This document shows, in pieces, positions 31,618-39,779 of a stretch of 64,000 nt of DNA. Positions within the stretch are counted from its first letter, which is position 1; each line of letters starts with the position of its first letter. The notes below the pieces were generated by a model. That model was given only the letters and a program-made list of their open reading frames with translations. It did not search any database and was not told the DNA's origin. The DNA comes from RUG100 sp034927505 (lineage in GTDB: Bacteria > Bacillota > Clostridia > Peptostreptococcales > Anaerovoracaceae), in the NCBI GenBank assembly GCA_034927505.1, contig JAYFPY010000028.1:1-64000 (forward strand), in the 5' to 3' direction. The position numbers and the translations under genes are program-made.

Positions 31618-33294
31618 CTAATCTACATTATATGCAACTTTATTGTACTCCTCTATAGTCGTGATCCCGGCAAGCACCATCTTTCCGGCTTCTTCCTGCA
31701 GACTTATGAAACCGCCTTCGTCTTTTAAATATTTTTCGAGTTCCTCCACGCCGGCTCCTTTTGCTATCATACGCCTCATTTCTCTGTCGATCACTACCAC
31801 CTCATGGACAGCCGTTCTGCCGTGATACCCTGTACCGTTGCATGAAGGACAGCCCCGGCCTTTTTTCAGCTTTGCCGAATCCACTCCCAGCAAAGCGCAC
31901 TCCTCCGGAGAAGCCTCATACTCTTCTCCGCATTCGGAACAGACCTTCCTTACCAATCGCTGCGCCACCAGCCCTACCAGTGAATTAGCCACCAGATAAT
32001 CCGGTACTCCCATATCCTCCAGTCTTACTATTGCCGATATGGCATCGTTGGTATGCAGCGTCGAAAACACAAGATGTCCTGTTATAGCTGCACGCACGGC
32101 AATATCTGCAGTCTCCGAGTCTCTTGTTTCGCCTACCATTATCACATCCGGATCCTGCCTTAGCAAAGCTCTCAGTCCTGTTTCAAATGTGAGTCCCGAC
32201 TGGTTGTTTACCTGCATCTGATTTATAGCTTTCAGATCTCTCTCCACCGGATCTTCTATGGTAGAAATGTTGACCGGCTGCTGTGCCATTCTGTCCAGCA
32301 GCATATATAGAGTGGTAGTCTTTCCCGATCCTGTAGGCCCCGTTATATATATCATTCCGTGAGGCGATCTGACCATCTTCGCAAACTTTTCATAATTGCG
32401 GTCATTCATCCCCATGTTGGCTGCCTGATCCACCGCCACATCTTCAAAGAGGAATCTGATAACTGCTTTTTCGCCATGCACAGTCGGTATTACTGATACC
32501 CTGGCATTTATGGATCTGCCTTCTATTTCAGTTTTGAAGTGCCCGTCCTGCGGTATTCTCCGCTCCGCAATATCCATGTCCGCCATGATTTTTATCCTTG
32601 CAATGAGAGGCATACGTATCTTCGTCGACAGCCTTGCTGTTTCTGTCATCACACCGTCTACTCTCACTCTTACCAGCACATGCTCCTCGAAAGGCTCGAT
32701 GTGCACATCACTGGCATTCATATTGTAGCTGAGCAGCAGCAGCTGATTGAGAGCTGCAACTATCGGCGCATCATCACCTACATCTTCGATCTCAGGGATT
32801 TCATCTGCCAGTGTTTGCGCTATATCACTGGCTTTTTCCAGAGCCTCTCTGGCGCCAATATCACTGTAATACTTTGATATCGCATTGCGTACACTTTCAT
32901 TAGTATCTATGGCCACTATGGGCTTCATTCCCGAAACCTGTTTGATATCTTCAAGAGCATACATGTTCAGCGGATCGTTGGTAACTATTTTCAGATCATT
33001 TCCATCCGTTCCGTATGCCAGCATATTATACTGTTTGGCAAGCGCCTTCGGGATCTTTTCGACCGAACCTCTGTCCACATCGGCCGAACTGATATCTATA
33101 ACAGGGATCTTCAGCCTGTCCGCCAAAGCCCGCAGCATTTCGCTTTCTTTTATGTATCCCAGTTTTATCAGCGTTTCGCCCAGGCGCAGTCCCTCTTGTT
33201 TATGATCATTCTGATATTCAAGTGCTTCTGATACCTGTTCTTCTGTTACATATCCGTAATCTATCAGCACATCTCCCAGTCTGATTATTTTCAT
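31618..33294 (-). CDS. pilB: Type IV pilus assembly ATPase PilB with MshEN-type N-terminal domain
   Basis: 558 residues. N-terminal 1-60 hold two copies of an RLGxxLIxxG(Y) x5 L..AL motif (RLGDVLIDYGYVTEEQVSEALEYQ is the first, RLGETLIKLGYIKESEMLRAL the second), the MshEN pattern known to bind c-di-GMP. The ATPase core has Walker A TGPTGSGKTTTL, DPVE, Walker B region DPDVIMVGETRD, HLVFSTLHTND, and the four-Cys zinc element CSECGEE...CPSCNGTGYHGR. It powers pilin polymerisation. Regulation by c-di-GMP is inferred from the motif. Confidence 0.93.
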   Translation of the reverse strand: MKIIRLGDVLIDYGYVTEEQVSEALEYQNDHKQEGLRLGETLIKLGYIKESEMLRALADRLKIPVIDISSADVDRGSVEKIPKALAKQYNMLAYGTDGNDLKIVTNDPLNMYALEDIKQVSGMKPIVAIDTNESVRNAISKYYSDIGAREALEKASDIAQTLADEIPEIEDVGDDAPIVAALNQLLLLSYNMNASDVHIEPFEEHVLVRVRVDGVMTETARLSTKIRMPLIARIKIMADMDIAERRIPQDGHFKTEIEGRSINARVSVIPTVHGEKAVIRFLFEDVAVDQAANMGMNDRNYEKFAKMVRSPHGMIYITGPTGSGKTTTLYMLLDRMAQQPVNISTIEDPVERDLKAINQMQVNNQSGLTFETGLRALLRQDPDVIMVGETRDSETADIAVRAAITGHLVFSTLHTNDAISAIVRLEDMGVPDYLVANSLVGLVAQRLVRKVCSECGEEYEASPEECALLGVDSAKLKKGRGCPSCNGTGYHGRTAVHEVVVIDREMRRMIAKGAGVEELEKYLKDEGGFISLQEEAGKMVLAGITTIEEYNKVAYNVD

Positions 33295-33308
33295 GATGCC
33301 GCCCCCTT

Positions 33309-34109
33309 CTATATGTCTTTCAATTCGTATATTTCAAATGATATCTCTATGGTGTAGCCCGTTGAAGATTTCGTCTTCACTGTATCTGCCGCGGCTGCTT
33401 TTGTTCCTGTCTCGCCGGCAGTATATCCGGATATCTCGCTTTGATCCGACGCTGTTTCGGCGGAAATCTGGAAAGCTGCAACTCTGACGCCTACGGTTTT
33501 TCTGGCGTTCTCAATCAGGCCTATGCATTCAGAGATCGTTCCTGTGGCAGATGCCGAAGCAGTATCTACCTTTACATATTCATATTGCCCTGCTGTGTCC
33601 TTATCTGTATTCTGTTCTGTGTTTTGATCTGCAGCTGTCGATCCGTTTGTGTTCCCTGCATCGATAGTGGAGTCCGTTGTGGCATCACCGGTGTTTGTAT
33701 TAGTGTTTGCCGTACCTCCGGCTCCGGTACCGTCTGCTGATGATGATGCCCCTTCTCCGTCGATGGTCATTTTCTCCGGAGTAAGCCCGCTGGTCTTTAT
33801 CATTCCGGTCAACAGTTCATCGACTTTTTCCGTCTTCATGTTTTTGCGGTAATGCCTTTTTGCATTTTTTATTTTCTTTTCATATTCTTTTATCTCCAGC
33901 TGCGTATCGTCTTTCCCGGCAATAGAAGTCTTCATCTTCATTGCCGTTATCTTTGCTTCCTGATACTCGTTTTCGATTTTGTCAGCTTTCGAAACAGCCG
34001 GTTTTATGAGAAACATGACCCCGACTGCCACTATGATCACTATCAGCAGGATATATATCAGAACTATTTCTCTTTTTGAAAGGCTCTTCAGTTTTTCCAT
34101 TGTTCCCAC
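33309..34109 (-). CDS. pilO: PilO-like alignment-complex protein
   Basis: 266 residues: one membrane helix (about 12-34), a coiled-coil stretch (about 35-90), a low-complexity Thr/Asn/Ala/Gly linker (about 120-165; rich in NTNTGDATTD-like sequence) and a C-terminal ferredoxin-like domain. The position between pilN and pilB is the evidence for PilO, since sequence conservation is poor. The disordered linker is longer than usual. Confidence 0.75.
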   Translation of the reverse strand: MGTMEKLKSLSKREIVLIYILLIVIIVAVGVMFLIKPAVSKADKIENEYQEAKITAMKMKTSIAGKDDTQLEIKEYEKKIKNAKRHYRKNMKTEKVDELLTGMIKTSGLTPEKMTIDGEGASSSADGTGAGGTANTNTNTGDATTDSTIDAGNTNGSTAADQNTEQNTDKDTAGQYEYVKVDTASASATGTISECIGLIENARKTVGVRVAAFQISAETASDQSEISGYTAGETGTKAAAADTVKTKSSTGYTIEISFEIYELKDI

Positions 34110-34113
34110 CTCA

Positions 34114-34698
34114 TCATTCTCCGGTCATATCATAGGAGCAGGTTATTGTTGTGATATATTTTTTATCTGAGCTTTGATATCCCTTGTATTCCACGTTCTT
34201 GAATTCACCGGTCTGCCTCAGCCGGGTCACTATTGCCGGCAGTTCCGAAACATTTGACGTCTGCAGAGTGATCACAAAAGCGCCGTCTCCTGAACTGAAG
34301 GTGTACCCGGTTCCCTCAGCGCTGCCAAGGCAGCTTCTCACTTCTTCTATCAGAGCTCTGCTCGCCGTCGGCATTGCCGCCATGTCCACTGTCAGATCGT
34401 TCAACTCCTTGTATTCATTTTCAAGCCCGTTCCTCTCTGTTTCTACAGCCTTCGCTTCCTTGTACTGCTGCACTGTCGTCGGATCTGAAATGTAATCATT
34501 ATAATCCCCGGTCTTTGCCTGTTTTACCCACGCCGGTATCATCAATGCTGCAAATACCACTACAAATGCTGCTGCTACGCATGCTATCGGAATGATCAGG
34601 TTCCTGATATTCCGTTTACGTATTTCCGCAGCAGGATCGTAATTGTATTTGAGATAAAAGTTGATCTCTTTTGATTTTCTTCTATTACCTATACTCAA
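34114..34698 (-). CDS. pilN: PilN-like alignment-complex protein
   Basis: 194 residues. An N-terminal INFYLKYNYDP cytoplasmic motif (the PilM-binding INLLP equivalent is weak but positioned right), one helix at about 31-53, a coiled coil and a small C-terminal domain. It starts 10 bases after pilM. Assignment rests on operon order and topology. Confidence 0.78.
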   Translation of the reverse strand: MSIGNRRKSKEINFYLKYNYDPAAEIRKRNIRNLIIPIACVAAAFVVVFAALMIPAWVKQAKTGDYNDYISDPTTVQQYKEAKAVETERNGLENEYKELNDLTVDMAAMPTASRALIEEVRSCLGSAEGTGYTFSSGDGAFVITLQTSNVSELPAIVTRLRQTGEFKNVEYKGYQSSDKKYITTITCSYDMTGE

Positions 34699-34708
34699 AT
34701 CTTCGACC

Positions 34709-35602
34709 TCACTCCTTGAATAGATTCCCGGTTACATACAGATATTCTCCGAGAGAAAAACTGTCATAATTGGTCTCTACCATTCCAATACCGTCTTCGG
34801 CTATATTTCGTATCTCTACACTTGATGACCTGAAGTTTCTATCCGTCAGCAGTTTCTGTTCTTCACGAAAACCCGAAACATATATAAACTCAATAGGATC
34901 GTTCTTTTCTCCCTGATTGAACTGGATCAGCTTGGATACGATCTCTTCCATTTCCCGCCCCAGTGCCTCAGACCCTCTCGCACCGATCAGCCTTGTACGA
35001 TTCAGCAATGTAAACATCCCTTTCACGTATAATGTTGCATCCAGGTTTTGCCCATCCATATGCATCAGCAGGAAAGTCCTGTCTCTTGCCGATTCCATAT
35101 GCTGTACAAATTTCACCTGACTTACTATGCCTGTATTTATGCATGAAATACTGATATCCATTTCATCAAAGAGAATGATCAGTTCTTCTATCACAGATCT
35201 CTCTATAGCACAGAGAATGGCCGTATCTCCCTCTTCTTTGTTCTCATCCAGGACAGCATAATCAAAAACCAGCGGATTTTCCGGATCATTCAGCTCTTCA
35301 AATTCACCTTCCATCCATTCCATCATCTGCAGCTCCTTCAGACGCGGGACTTTTCTTGCTTTTACAAAAGCCGGACTGGATGCAATAGTGATCCTCACAT
35401 TCTCCATGACAGCATTTGGATAGTCCGTCATTATTTTTGCCATGCCTTCTTTGAAAGCTCTGTGGTTGGTTATTATTCCGTTTATCACAGTCTGATCCGG
35501 CAGCTCTACTGTACTGAAAGCCTTGAGTATTACCCTGTCGTCTTTAACAGTCCCACAAGCCATCTCTATTTTATTGCTGCCGATATACAATGATGTATCC
35601 AT
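34709..35602 (-). CDS. pilM: PilM-like actin-fold protein
   Basis: 297 residues with the actin-like subdomain start SLYIGSNKIEMACG and central VMENVRITIASSPAFVKARKVPRL. It lacks the strong phosphate loops of full PilM (about 350 residues). Order pilM-pilN-pilO supports the role: a cytoplasmic ring that links PilB/PilC to PilN. Confidence 0.75.
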   Translation of the reverse strand: MDTSLYIGSNKIEMACGTVKDDRVILKAFSTVELPDQTVINGIITNHRAFKEGMAKIMTDYPNAVMENVRITIASSPAFVKARKVPRLKELQMMEWMEGEFEELNDPENPLVFDYAVLDENKEEGDTAILCAIERSVIEELIILFDEMDISISCINTGIVSQVKFVQHMESARDRTFLLMHMDGQNLDATLYVKGMFTLLNRTRLIGARGSEALGREMEEIVSKLIQFNQGEKNDPIEFIYVSGFREEQKLLTDRNFRSSSVEIRNIAEDGIGMVETNYDSFSLGEYLYVTGNLFKE

Positions 35603-35618
35603 TGCTCCACCTCTCCGT

Positions 35619-36821
35619 TTACATTCCGCCGCTGGCGCCTACCGCATTATACATGGTAGGTATAGGCAGCAGGACAGAGACGATAATGGTCCCTATTATA
35701 ACTGCCATCAGCACTATCATCAGCGGTTCTACTGTCGCCGTCAGCTTTTGCAGAGCTATCTCCGACTCAAAGTCAAAAGTATCAGCGGTATGCTCTAACA
35801 TGGCATCCAGTCGTCCTGTCTCTTCGCCTATCAATATGCTTGCAGCCAGCTTCGGGTCGAACCCGTCTATCTTTCCTATTGCCAACGACAGCTGTTCGCC
35901 GTTTTTGACATTCATTATCAATTCATCGAACTGGCTCTCTATATACTTGTTCCCTACTGTGTTCTTTGTATTTTCAAGTGAATTTATCATCGAAATGCCG
36001 CCGGTATAACACGAACAAAGTGTCCTTGCGAATCTGGCAGTGCATATTATCTTCATCAGCTTTCCCACCTTTGGCAGCTTTAGCTTGAAGCGGTCGAATT
36101 TCAGTCTGACCGACGGTGTTTTCAACAGGCCGCGCACGACCAGTATCACCAGCAGGATCCCGATTATGATGTACAGCCAGTAGTTCTGCATACCTTTGCT
36201 GACCCCCAGCATAAAACTTGTAATGGCAGGAAGGTCCGTGTTCATCTCTTCAAACATGCTGAAAAACTTTGGCAGTATCAGCAGAAAGACCGCTATAACA
36301 ACTATTACTGTTATTACCAGCAGAATGATCGGATAGATCATCGCACTTCGTACTTTTTGTTTCAGCTTGTAGCTTTTTTCGTAATGAGTCGCCAGCCGGC
36401 TGCATGTCTGTTCCATGCCTCCGCTGGATTCGCTGGCCCTTATCATGCTGACCATCAGATCCGGATAAGTCCCCTTCTGGTCATCCATTGCTTCCGACAG
36501 CATATGCCCTCTCTGAAGGCTCTGATGAAGCCGGGTATAACTGTCCTTCGCCTTTGGATTCATATCGCGCTGCACCATAACATTGAGCGCACGTATCAGC
36601 GGTACCCCCGCGCCGATCATCATTCCCAGTTCACGGCAAAAATCCGCCAGCATTTTAGCCTTCATCGGCTTGTTGTTTTTTTGTGCAGCCTCATTGCATT
36701 TTATCAGGAAGAGTTCTTCTTCACCAAGAGCATTTCTCAATGCTCTTGCATTATCCGCCTGTTTTGTGCCCCGTACAGTTTTGCCGCTCAAACGTGCTGC
36801 GCTGTATTCGTATAAAGGCAT
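35619..36821 (-). CDS. pilC: Type IV pilus platform protein PilC
   Basis: 400 residues with two GspF domains (about 45-170 and 250-375) and three membrane helices (about 165-190, 210-235, 360-385). LADFCRELGMMIGAGVPLIRALNVM and EETGRLDAMLEHTAD are the usual conserved segments. It is the inner-membrane platform turned by PilB/PilT. Pro-pilus operon position second. Confidence 0.92.
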   Translation of the reverse strand: MPLYEYSAARLSGKTVRGTKQADNARALRNALGEEELFLIKCNEAAQKNNKPMKAKMLADFCRELGMMIGAGVPLIRALNVMVQRDMNPKAKDSYTRLHQSLQRGHMLSEAMDDQKGTYPDLMVSMIRASESSGGMEQTCSRLATHYEKSYKLKQKVRSAMIYPIILLVITVIVVIAVFLLILPKFFSMFEEMNTDLPAITSFMLGVSKGMQNYWLYIIIGILLVILVVRGLLKTPSVRLKFDRFKLKLPKVGKLMKIICTARFARTLCSCYTGGISMINSLENTKNTVGNKYIESQFDELIMNVKNGEQLSLAIGKIDGFDPKLAASILIGEETGRLDAMLEHTADTFDFESEIALQKLTATVEPLMIVLMAVIIGTIIVSVLLPIPTMYNAVGASGGM

Positions 36822-36837
36822 GCGTTGCTCCTTTCCC

Positions 36838-37614
36838 CTAAAGACCGAATATCTTAAGATACAGATCTACAATATCGTTTCCCGCAAACATGGCCGCCCC
36901 TATCCCCACGGACAGGAATGGACCGAATGCAAAATGATCTTTTCTTCCCTTCTTCTTTCCGGCCAGCAGATATATACCGTATATACCTCCGCCGATTATT
37001 CCGATAAATGCTGCTGCCAGCATATTCTGCCAGCCGAGGAACAACCCCGCTGCTGCTACCAGAAATATGTCTCCGCCGCCAAAACTGTCTGCGACAATAA
37101 AGTTCACTATTATCATAGGCACTGAAATACAGAACATCCCTATGATATGCGCTCCCCATCCGGCTTCTGGAAACAGGAACACCGCCAAGACCCCAAGACA
37201 GGTCATTAGTATATTCAGCGTATACGGTATTTCCTGCGTGTCGATATCGATAAACGTGACCGCCGTCAGTATGCATGATGCGGCAAACACCGCCAATGCC
37301 TGAGGTGTAAGCCAGTAAACAGCCACGCTGAGTACTGCCAGTGCTCCTCCAATAGACTCCACCACCGGATATCTGGCCGATATCCGTTCCCCGCAAAAAC
37401 GACAACGTCCCCGCAGCAAGCCAAAACTTGCGAGGGGGACCAGATCTCTCGCGGTAAGTATATTGTTGCATTTCGGGCAGAAGGATCTGCCTTTCGCAAT
37501 GTTTATGCCACGTGGTACTCTGTATATGACCACGTTGAGGAAGCTGCCTATGCAGATCCCTGTCATGAATACCAGCAGATAAATCACACCGTATGCTAAT
37601 ATCAGCATGTGCAT
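36838..37614 (-). CDS. pilD: Prepilin peptidase PilD
   Basis: 258 residues, polytopic. The cytoplasmic zinc loop has CPKC and CRFC (about 42-45 and 71-74), then two aspartate sites: FIDIDTQEIP (about 143-152) and GGGDI (about 191-195). It cleaves the leader of the pilins of this locus and N-methylates the new N-terminus. It is the first gene of the assembly operon. Confidence 0.93.
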   Translation of the reverse strand: MHMLILAYGVIYLLVFMTGICIGSFLNVVIYRVPRGINIAKGRSFCPKCNNILTARDLVPLASFGLLRGRCRFCGERISARYPVVESIGGALAVLSVAVYWLTPQALAVFAASCILTAVTFIDIDTQEIPYTLNILMTCLGVLAVFLFPEAGWGAHIIGMFCISVPMIIVNFIVADSFGGGDIFLVAAAGLFLGWQNMLAAAFIGIIGGGIYGIYLLAGKKKGRKDHFAFGPFLSVGIGAAMFAGNDIVDLYLKIFGL

Positions 37615-37644
37615 CTACCCCACTTTCAGTATATTGACATCTAA

Positions 37645-37673
37645 ATATTATCATTTTTTTCCATAAATATCAA
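37645..37673 (-). promoter_or_regulatory. Promoter of the pilus assembly operon
   Basis: Minus-strand TTGATA (37668-37673), a 17-base spacer and TAATAT (37645-37650), about 30 bases before pilD. Confidence 0.7.
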
Positions 37674-37752
37674 TACTTTTCTCTATTTTTTGGAATATTT
37701 TGTATCTAGTTCCCAGATTGTCATCTATATGATGTGGTGGTTTGTATTTGTG

Positions 37753-37788
37753 TGAAAACGGAAAAGTCGGGATCCGATGACCCCGACT
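37753..37788 (-). terminator. Terminator of the major pilin pair
   Basis: Minus-strand stem AGTCGGG / CCCGACT (37765-37788, 10-base loop), then TTTTCCGTTTT. It separates the pilin transcript from the assembly operon. Confidence 0.7.
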
Positions 37789-37847
37789 CTCCAATCTCCA
37801 ATTCCCAAAACGAGCTATAGTGCTCATCTTTTGCTTTTTAATGGCCC

Positions 37848-38264
37848 TTACTCAACTGAATAGCCGCCGGCCTTAGTGTACTTTACTGTATATTTTCCAT
37901 CCTCTGTAGTGTAAGTAAACGAATCTACTTTTCCATTCTTTATTGCGGATGCTGTAATATCAGCCTTTCCTGCGACTTCTGCCAGTTCCAGAGCGCTTGC
38001 TTCATCAGCAGCTGACAGCTCAGCTGTGGCCTTATCCTGATATGTCTTGTAGTTCTCCGTTACTGTTTCCTGAGTGGCCAGCAGTATGGATCTTGCCTCG
38101 ACCACTGCGGTCTTCTTGTTGGCCTTATTGATCCATCCGATCATGCTCGGTACCAGTATAGCCGCCAGTATGGCCAGGATGACCAGTACTACGATAACTT
38201 CTACCAGCGTAAAGCCCTTTTTGTTCTTCTTGTTTCTCATCATATTGTTTATTTTCTGTAACAT
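37848..38264 (-). CDS. Major-type type IV pilin, second copy
   Basis: 138 residues. The prepilin leader ends in KKGFTLVEVIVVLVILAILAAILVPSMIGWINKA: cleavage after Gly, Phe +1, Glu +5, then the hydrophobic assembly helix. The C-terminal domain is small, Ala-rich and lacks the Cys pair of Gram-negative pilins. The N-terminal 60 residues are nearly identical to the other pilin; the C-terminal parts diverge. A GAGGAG site precedes the start by eight bases. Confidence 0.92.
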   Translation of the reverse strand: MLQKINNMMRNKKNKKGFTLVEVIVVLVILAILAAILVPSMIGWINKANKKTAVVEARSILLATQETVTENYKTYQDKATAELSAADEASALELAEVAGKADITASAIKNGKVDSFTYTTEDGKYTVKYTKAGGYSVE

Positions 38265-38300
38265 AATTGTTTCTCCTCTATCCCTTTGTTTGTTTCGGCT

Positions 38301-38735
38301 TTATTTGACTGAATAGCCGTCCGCCTTGGTGTAAGTCACCGTCTTGTTGTCCGTAGAAATGTACGTGAAGGCTGTGACCTTGTGATTGCTGATCGTAATA
38401 GCTGTGATCTCTGCCGGTGCATCCAGTTCTGCAAGTGTGTAAACATCCTTTGCATATGCACTTGTTCCCGGAGCTTTTTCTTTCATTCCGGTCTGAAGAT
38501 CAGCATCGCTTACTTTATAATTCTCAGTGGCAACTTCCTGTGTAGCCAAAAGTACCGACCTTGCCTCAACGACAGCCGTCTTTTTCTGAGCTTTATTTAT
38601 CCAGCCTATCATGCTTGGAACCAGTATTGCTGCAAGAATCGCCAGGATAACCAGCACAACAATAACTTCAACAAGAGTGAACCCCTTTTTACCGCGTTTT
38701 CTCAACGCTGATTTTTTTTCAATCATCTGCATCAT
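38301..38735 (-). CDS. Major-type type IV pilin, first copy
   Basis: 144 residues with GKKGFTLVEVIVVLVILAILAAILVPSMIGWINKAQKK. Same architecture as the downstream pilin, again without cysteines. Tandem duplication gives two pilins with different exposed surfaces. The start has GGAGG; a strong promoter lies 50 bases upstream. With its terminator at 37.77 kb, the pair can be expressed more highly than the assembly genes. Confidence 0.92.
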   Translation of the reverse strand: MMQMIEKKSALRKRGKKGFTLVEVIVVLVILAILAAILVPSMIGWINKAQKKTAVVEARSVLLATQEVATENYKVSDADLQTGMKEKAPGTSAYAKDVYTLAELDAPAEITAITISNHKVTAFTYISTDNKTVTYTKADGYSVK

Positions 38736-38784
38736 AAAATTTCCTCCTACCCCGAAAAAACTTCCCTTGTTTTAACGTAACTCA

Positions 38785-38812
38785 ATTATAGCACCATTTA
38801 CTAAAAAATCAA
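38785..38812 (-). promoter_or_regulatory. Promoter of the pilin pair
   Basis: Minus-strand TTGATT (38807-38812), a 16-base spacer and TATAAT (38785-38790). Confidence 0.75.
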
Positions 38813-38857
38813 GTATCTTTTAATGTAGGATTGAATTTTTTTAAAATGTTAGAGTGT

Positions 38858-39019
38858 TTATTTTATTTCTATGGTGATGTCCACACCTTCTTCGTATCCT
38901 TTCAGTGCCTTTACCATTCCAAGGACAGATCCTTTTATGACCTCCTCGACAAAGGGAACCATAGGTACGTCTTTCCCGTTGAACTTCAGTGTGATTTCTT
39001 TTTCTCCTGCTTTTTTCAT
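38858..39019 (-). CDS. Small protein of 53 residues downstream of the ThiF-like gene, unknown
   Basis: The frame runs from an ATG at 39019 with AAGGAG eight bases upstream to TAA at 38858. The product has an alternating beta pattern (EITLKFNGKDVPMVPFVEEVIKGSVLGMV...VDITIEI). It sits 31 bases after a ThiF/MoeB-like gene on the same strand. ThiF enzymes usually act on ubiquitin-like partners that end in Gly-Gly; this one ends in EIK, so it is not a classic ThiS or MoaD. Too short for usual gene cutoffs. Confidence 0.7.
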   Translation of the reverse strand: MKKAGEKEITLKFNGKDVPMVPFVEEVIKGSVLGMVKALKGYEEGVDITIEIK

Positions 39020-39050
39020 TTTTGTTCTCCTTTTATTATGCCTGCCCGTA

Positions 39051-39779
39051 TCATTTTTCTCTGCCTGTTCCGGACGGCAGTTCTACTATCTCATGCTCCT
39101 GTGTCAGCAGATCTACAGTCAGCAGCCTGCCTCTCAATATCTCGCCTTTACCCAGCAGTACTTTTATGCCTTCTGCTGCTTCTATGGCTGCAACGGCTGC
39201 CGGCGTGAATGACGGATTGCCCAGTTCCACTTCAGCACCTTTGTTGATGTCTTCTGGGAAAAGCTGCCTGAATGTATCGTCTCCCGGATATACGACAGTT
39301 ACCTGTCCATACCATCCCGCAACGGCTCCATGTATCAGCGGGATGCCCTGTCCGGATGCAAGCTCTGCCAGAAGACGCCTTGACTCTATATTGTCAAGAG
39401 CATCGAACACTATGTCGCATCCCTTCAGTATTTCTCTGCCATTATCCGCATCGAAAAAAGTCTTCAGCGCCGTGACCTCTGTCTCAGAATTGACTGCCGC
39501 TATTCTCTCTGCCGCCGCTGCCGCCTTTGACATTCCGATATTTTCTTCTGTTGAAAGAAGCTGCCTGTTTAGATTTGATGCCTCAAAAACATCTCCGTCG
39601 ACACATATGATATGTCCAACGCCGACCCGGGCTATCAGTTCTATTATATGACCGCCCAGTCCGCCGCACCCAACGACGCAGGCTGTCATTGCCTTCAGCT
39701 TATTATTGTCCTCTTCAGTTATTACTGTCCTGTTCCTGTCATATCTTTCCCTTAGATCATTTTTCTTTTTGTCCGTCAT
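39051..39779 (-). CDS. ThiF/MoeB/HesA-family adenylating-type protein
   Basis: 242 residues. A Rossmann nucleotide site VVGCGGLGGHI (about 35-45), VDGD and SNLNRQ (the Arg-Gln finger) are as in ThiF/MoeB, as is DALDN. The zinc CxxC pairs and the usual C-terminal catalytic Cys are missing, so thioester transfer is doubtful. It starts within the end of the decarboxylase gene (ATGA overlap). The substrate is unknown. It might adenylate or sense the small downstream protein or a related C-terminus. Confidence 0.82.
   Translation of the reverse strand: MTDKKKNDLRERYDRNRTVITEEDNNKLKAMTACVVGCGGLGGHIIELIARVGVGHIICVDGDVFEASNLNRQLLSTEENIGMSKAAAAAERIAAVNSETEVTALKTFFDADNGREILKGCDIVFDALDNIESRRLLAELASGQGIPLIHGAVAGWYGQVTVVYPGDDTFRQLFPEDINKGAEVELGNPSFTPAAVAAIEAAEGIKVLLGKGEILRGRLLTVDLLTQEHEIVELPSGTGREK

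Noticed and set aside
38301..38812. c-di-GMP riboswitch before the major pilins
   Set aside because: The leader of about 45 bases is too short and lacks the GEMM core, in contrast to the surface-protein leader.
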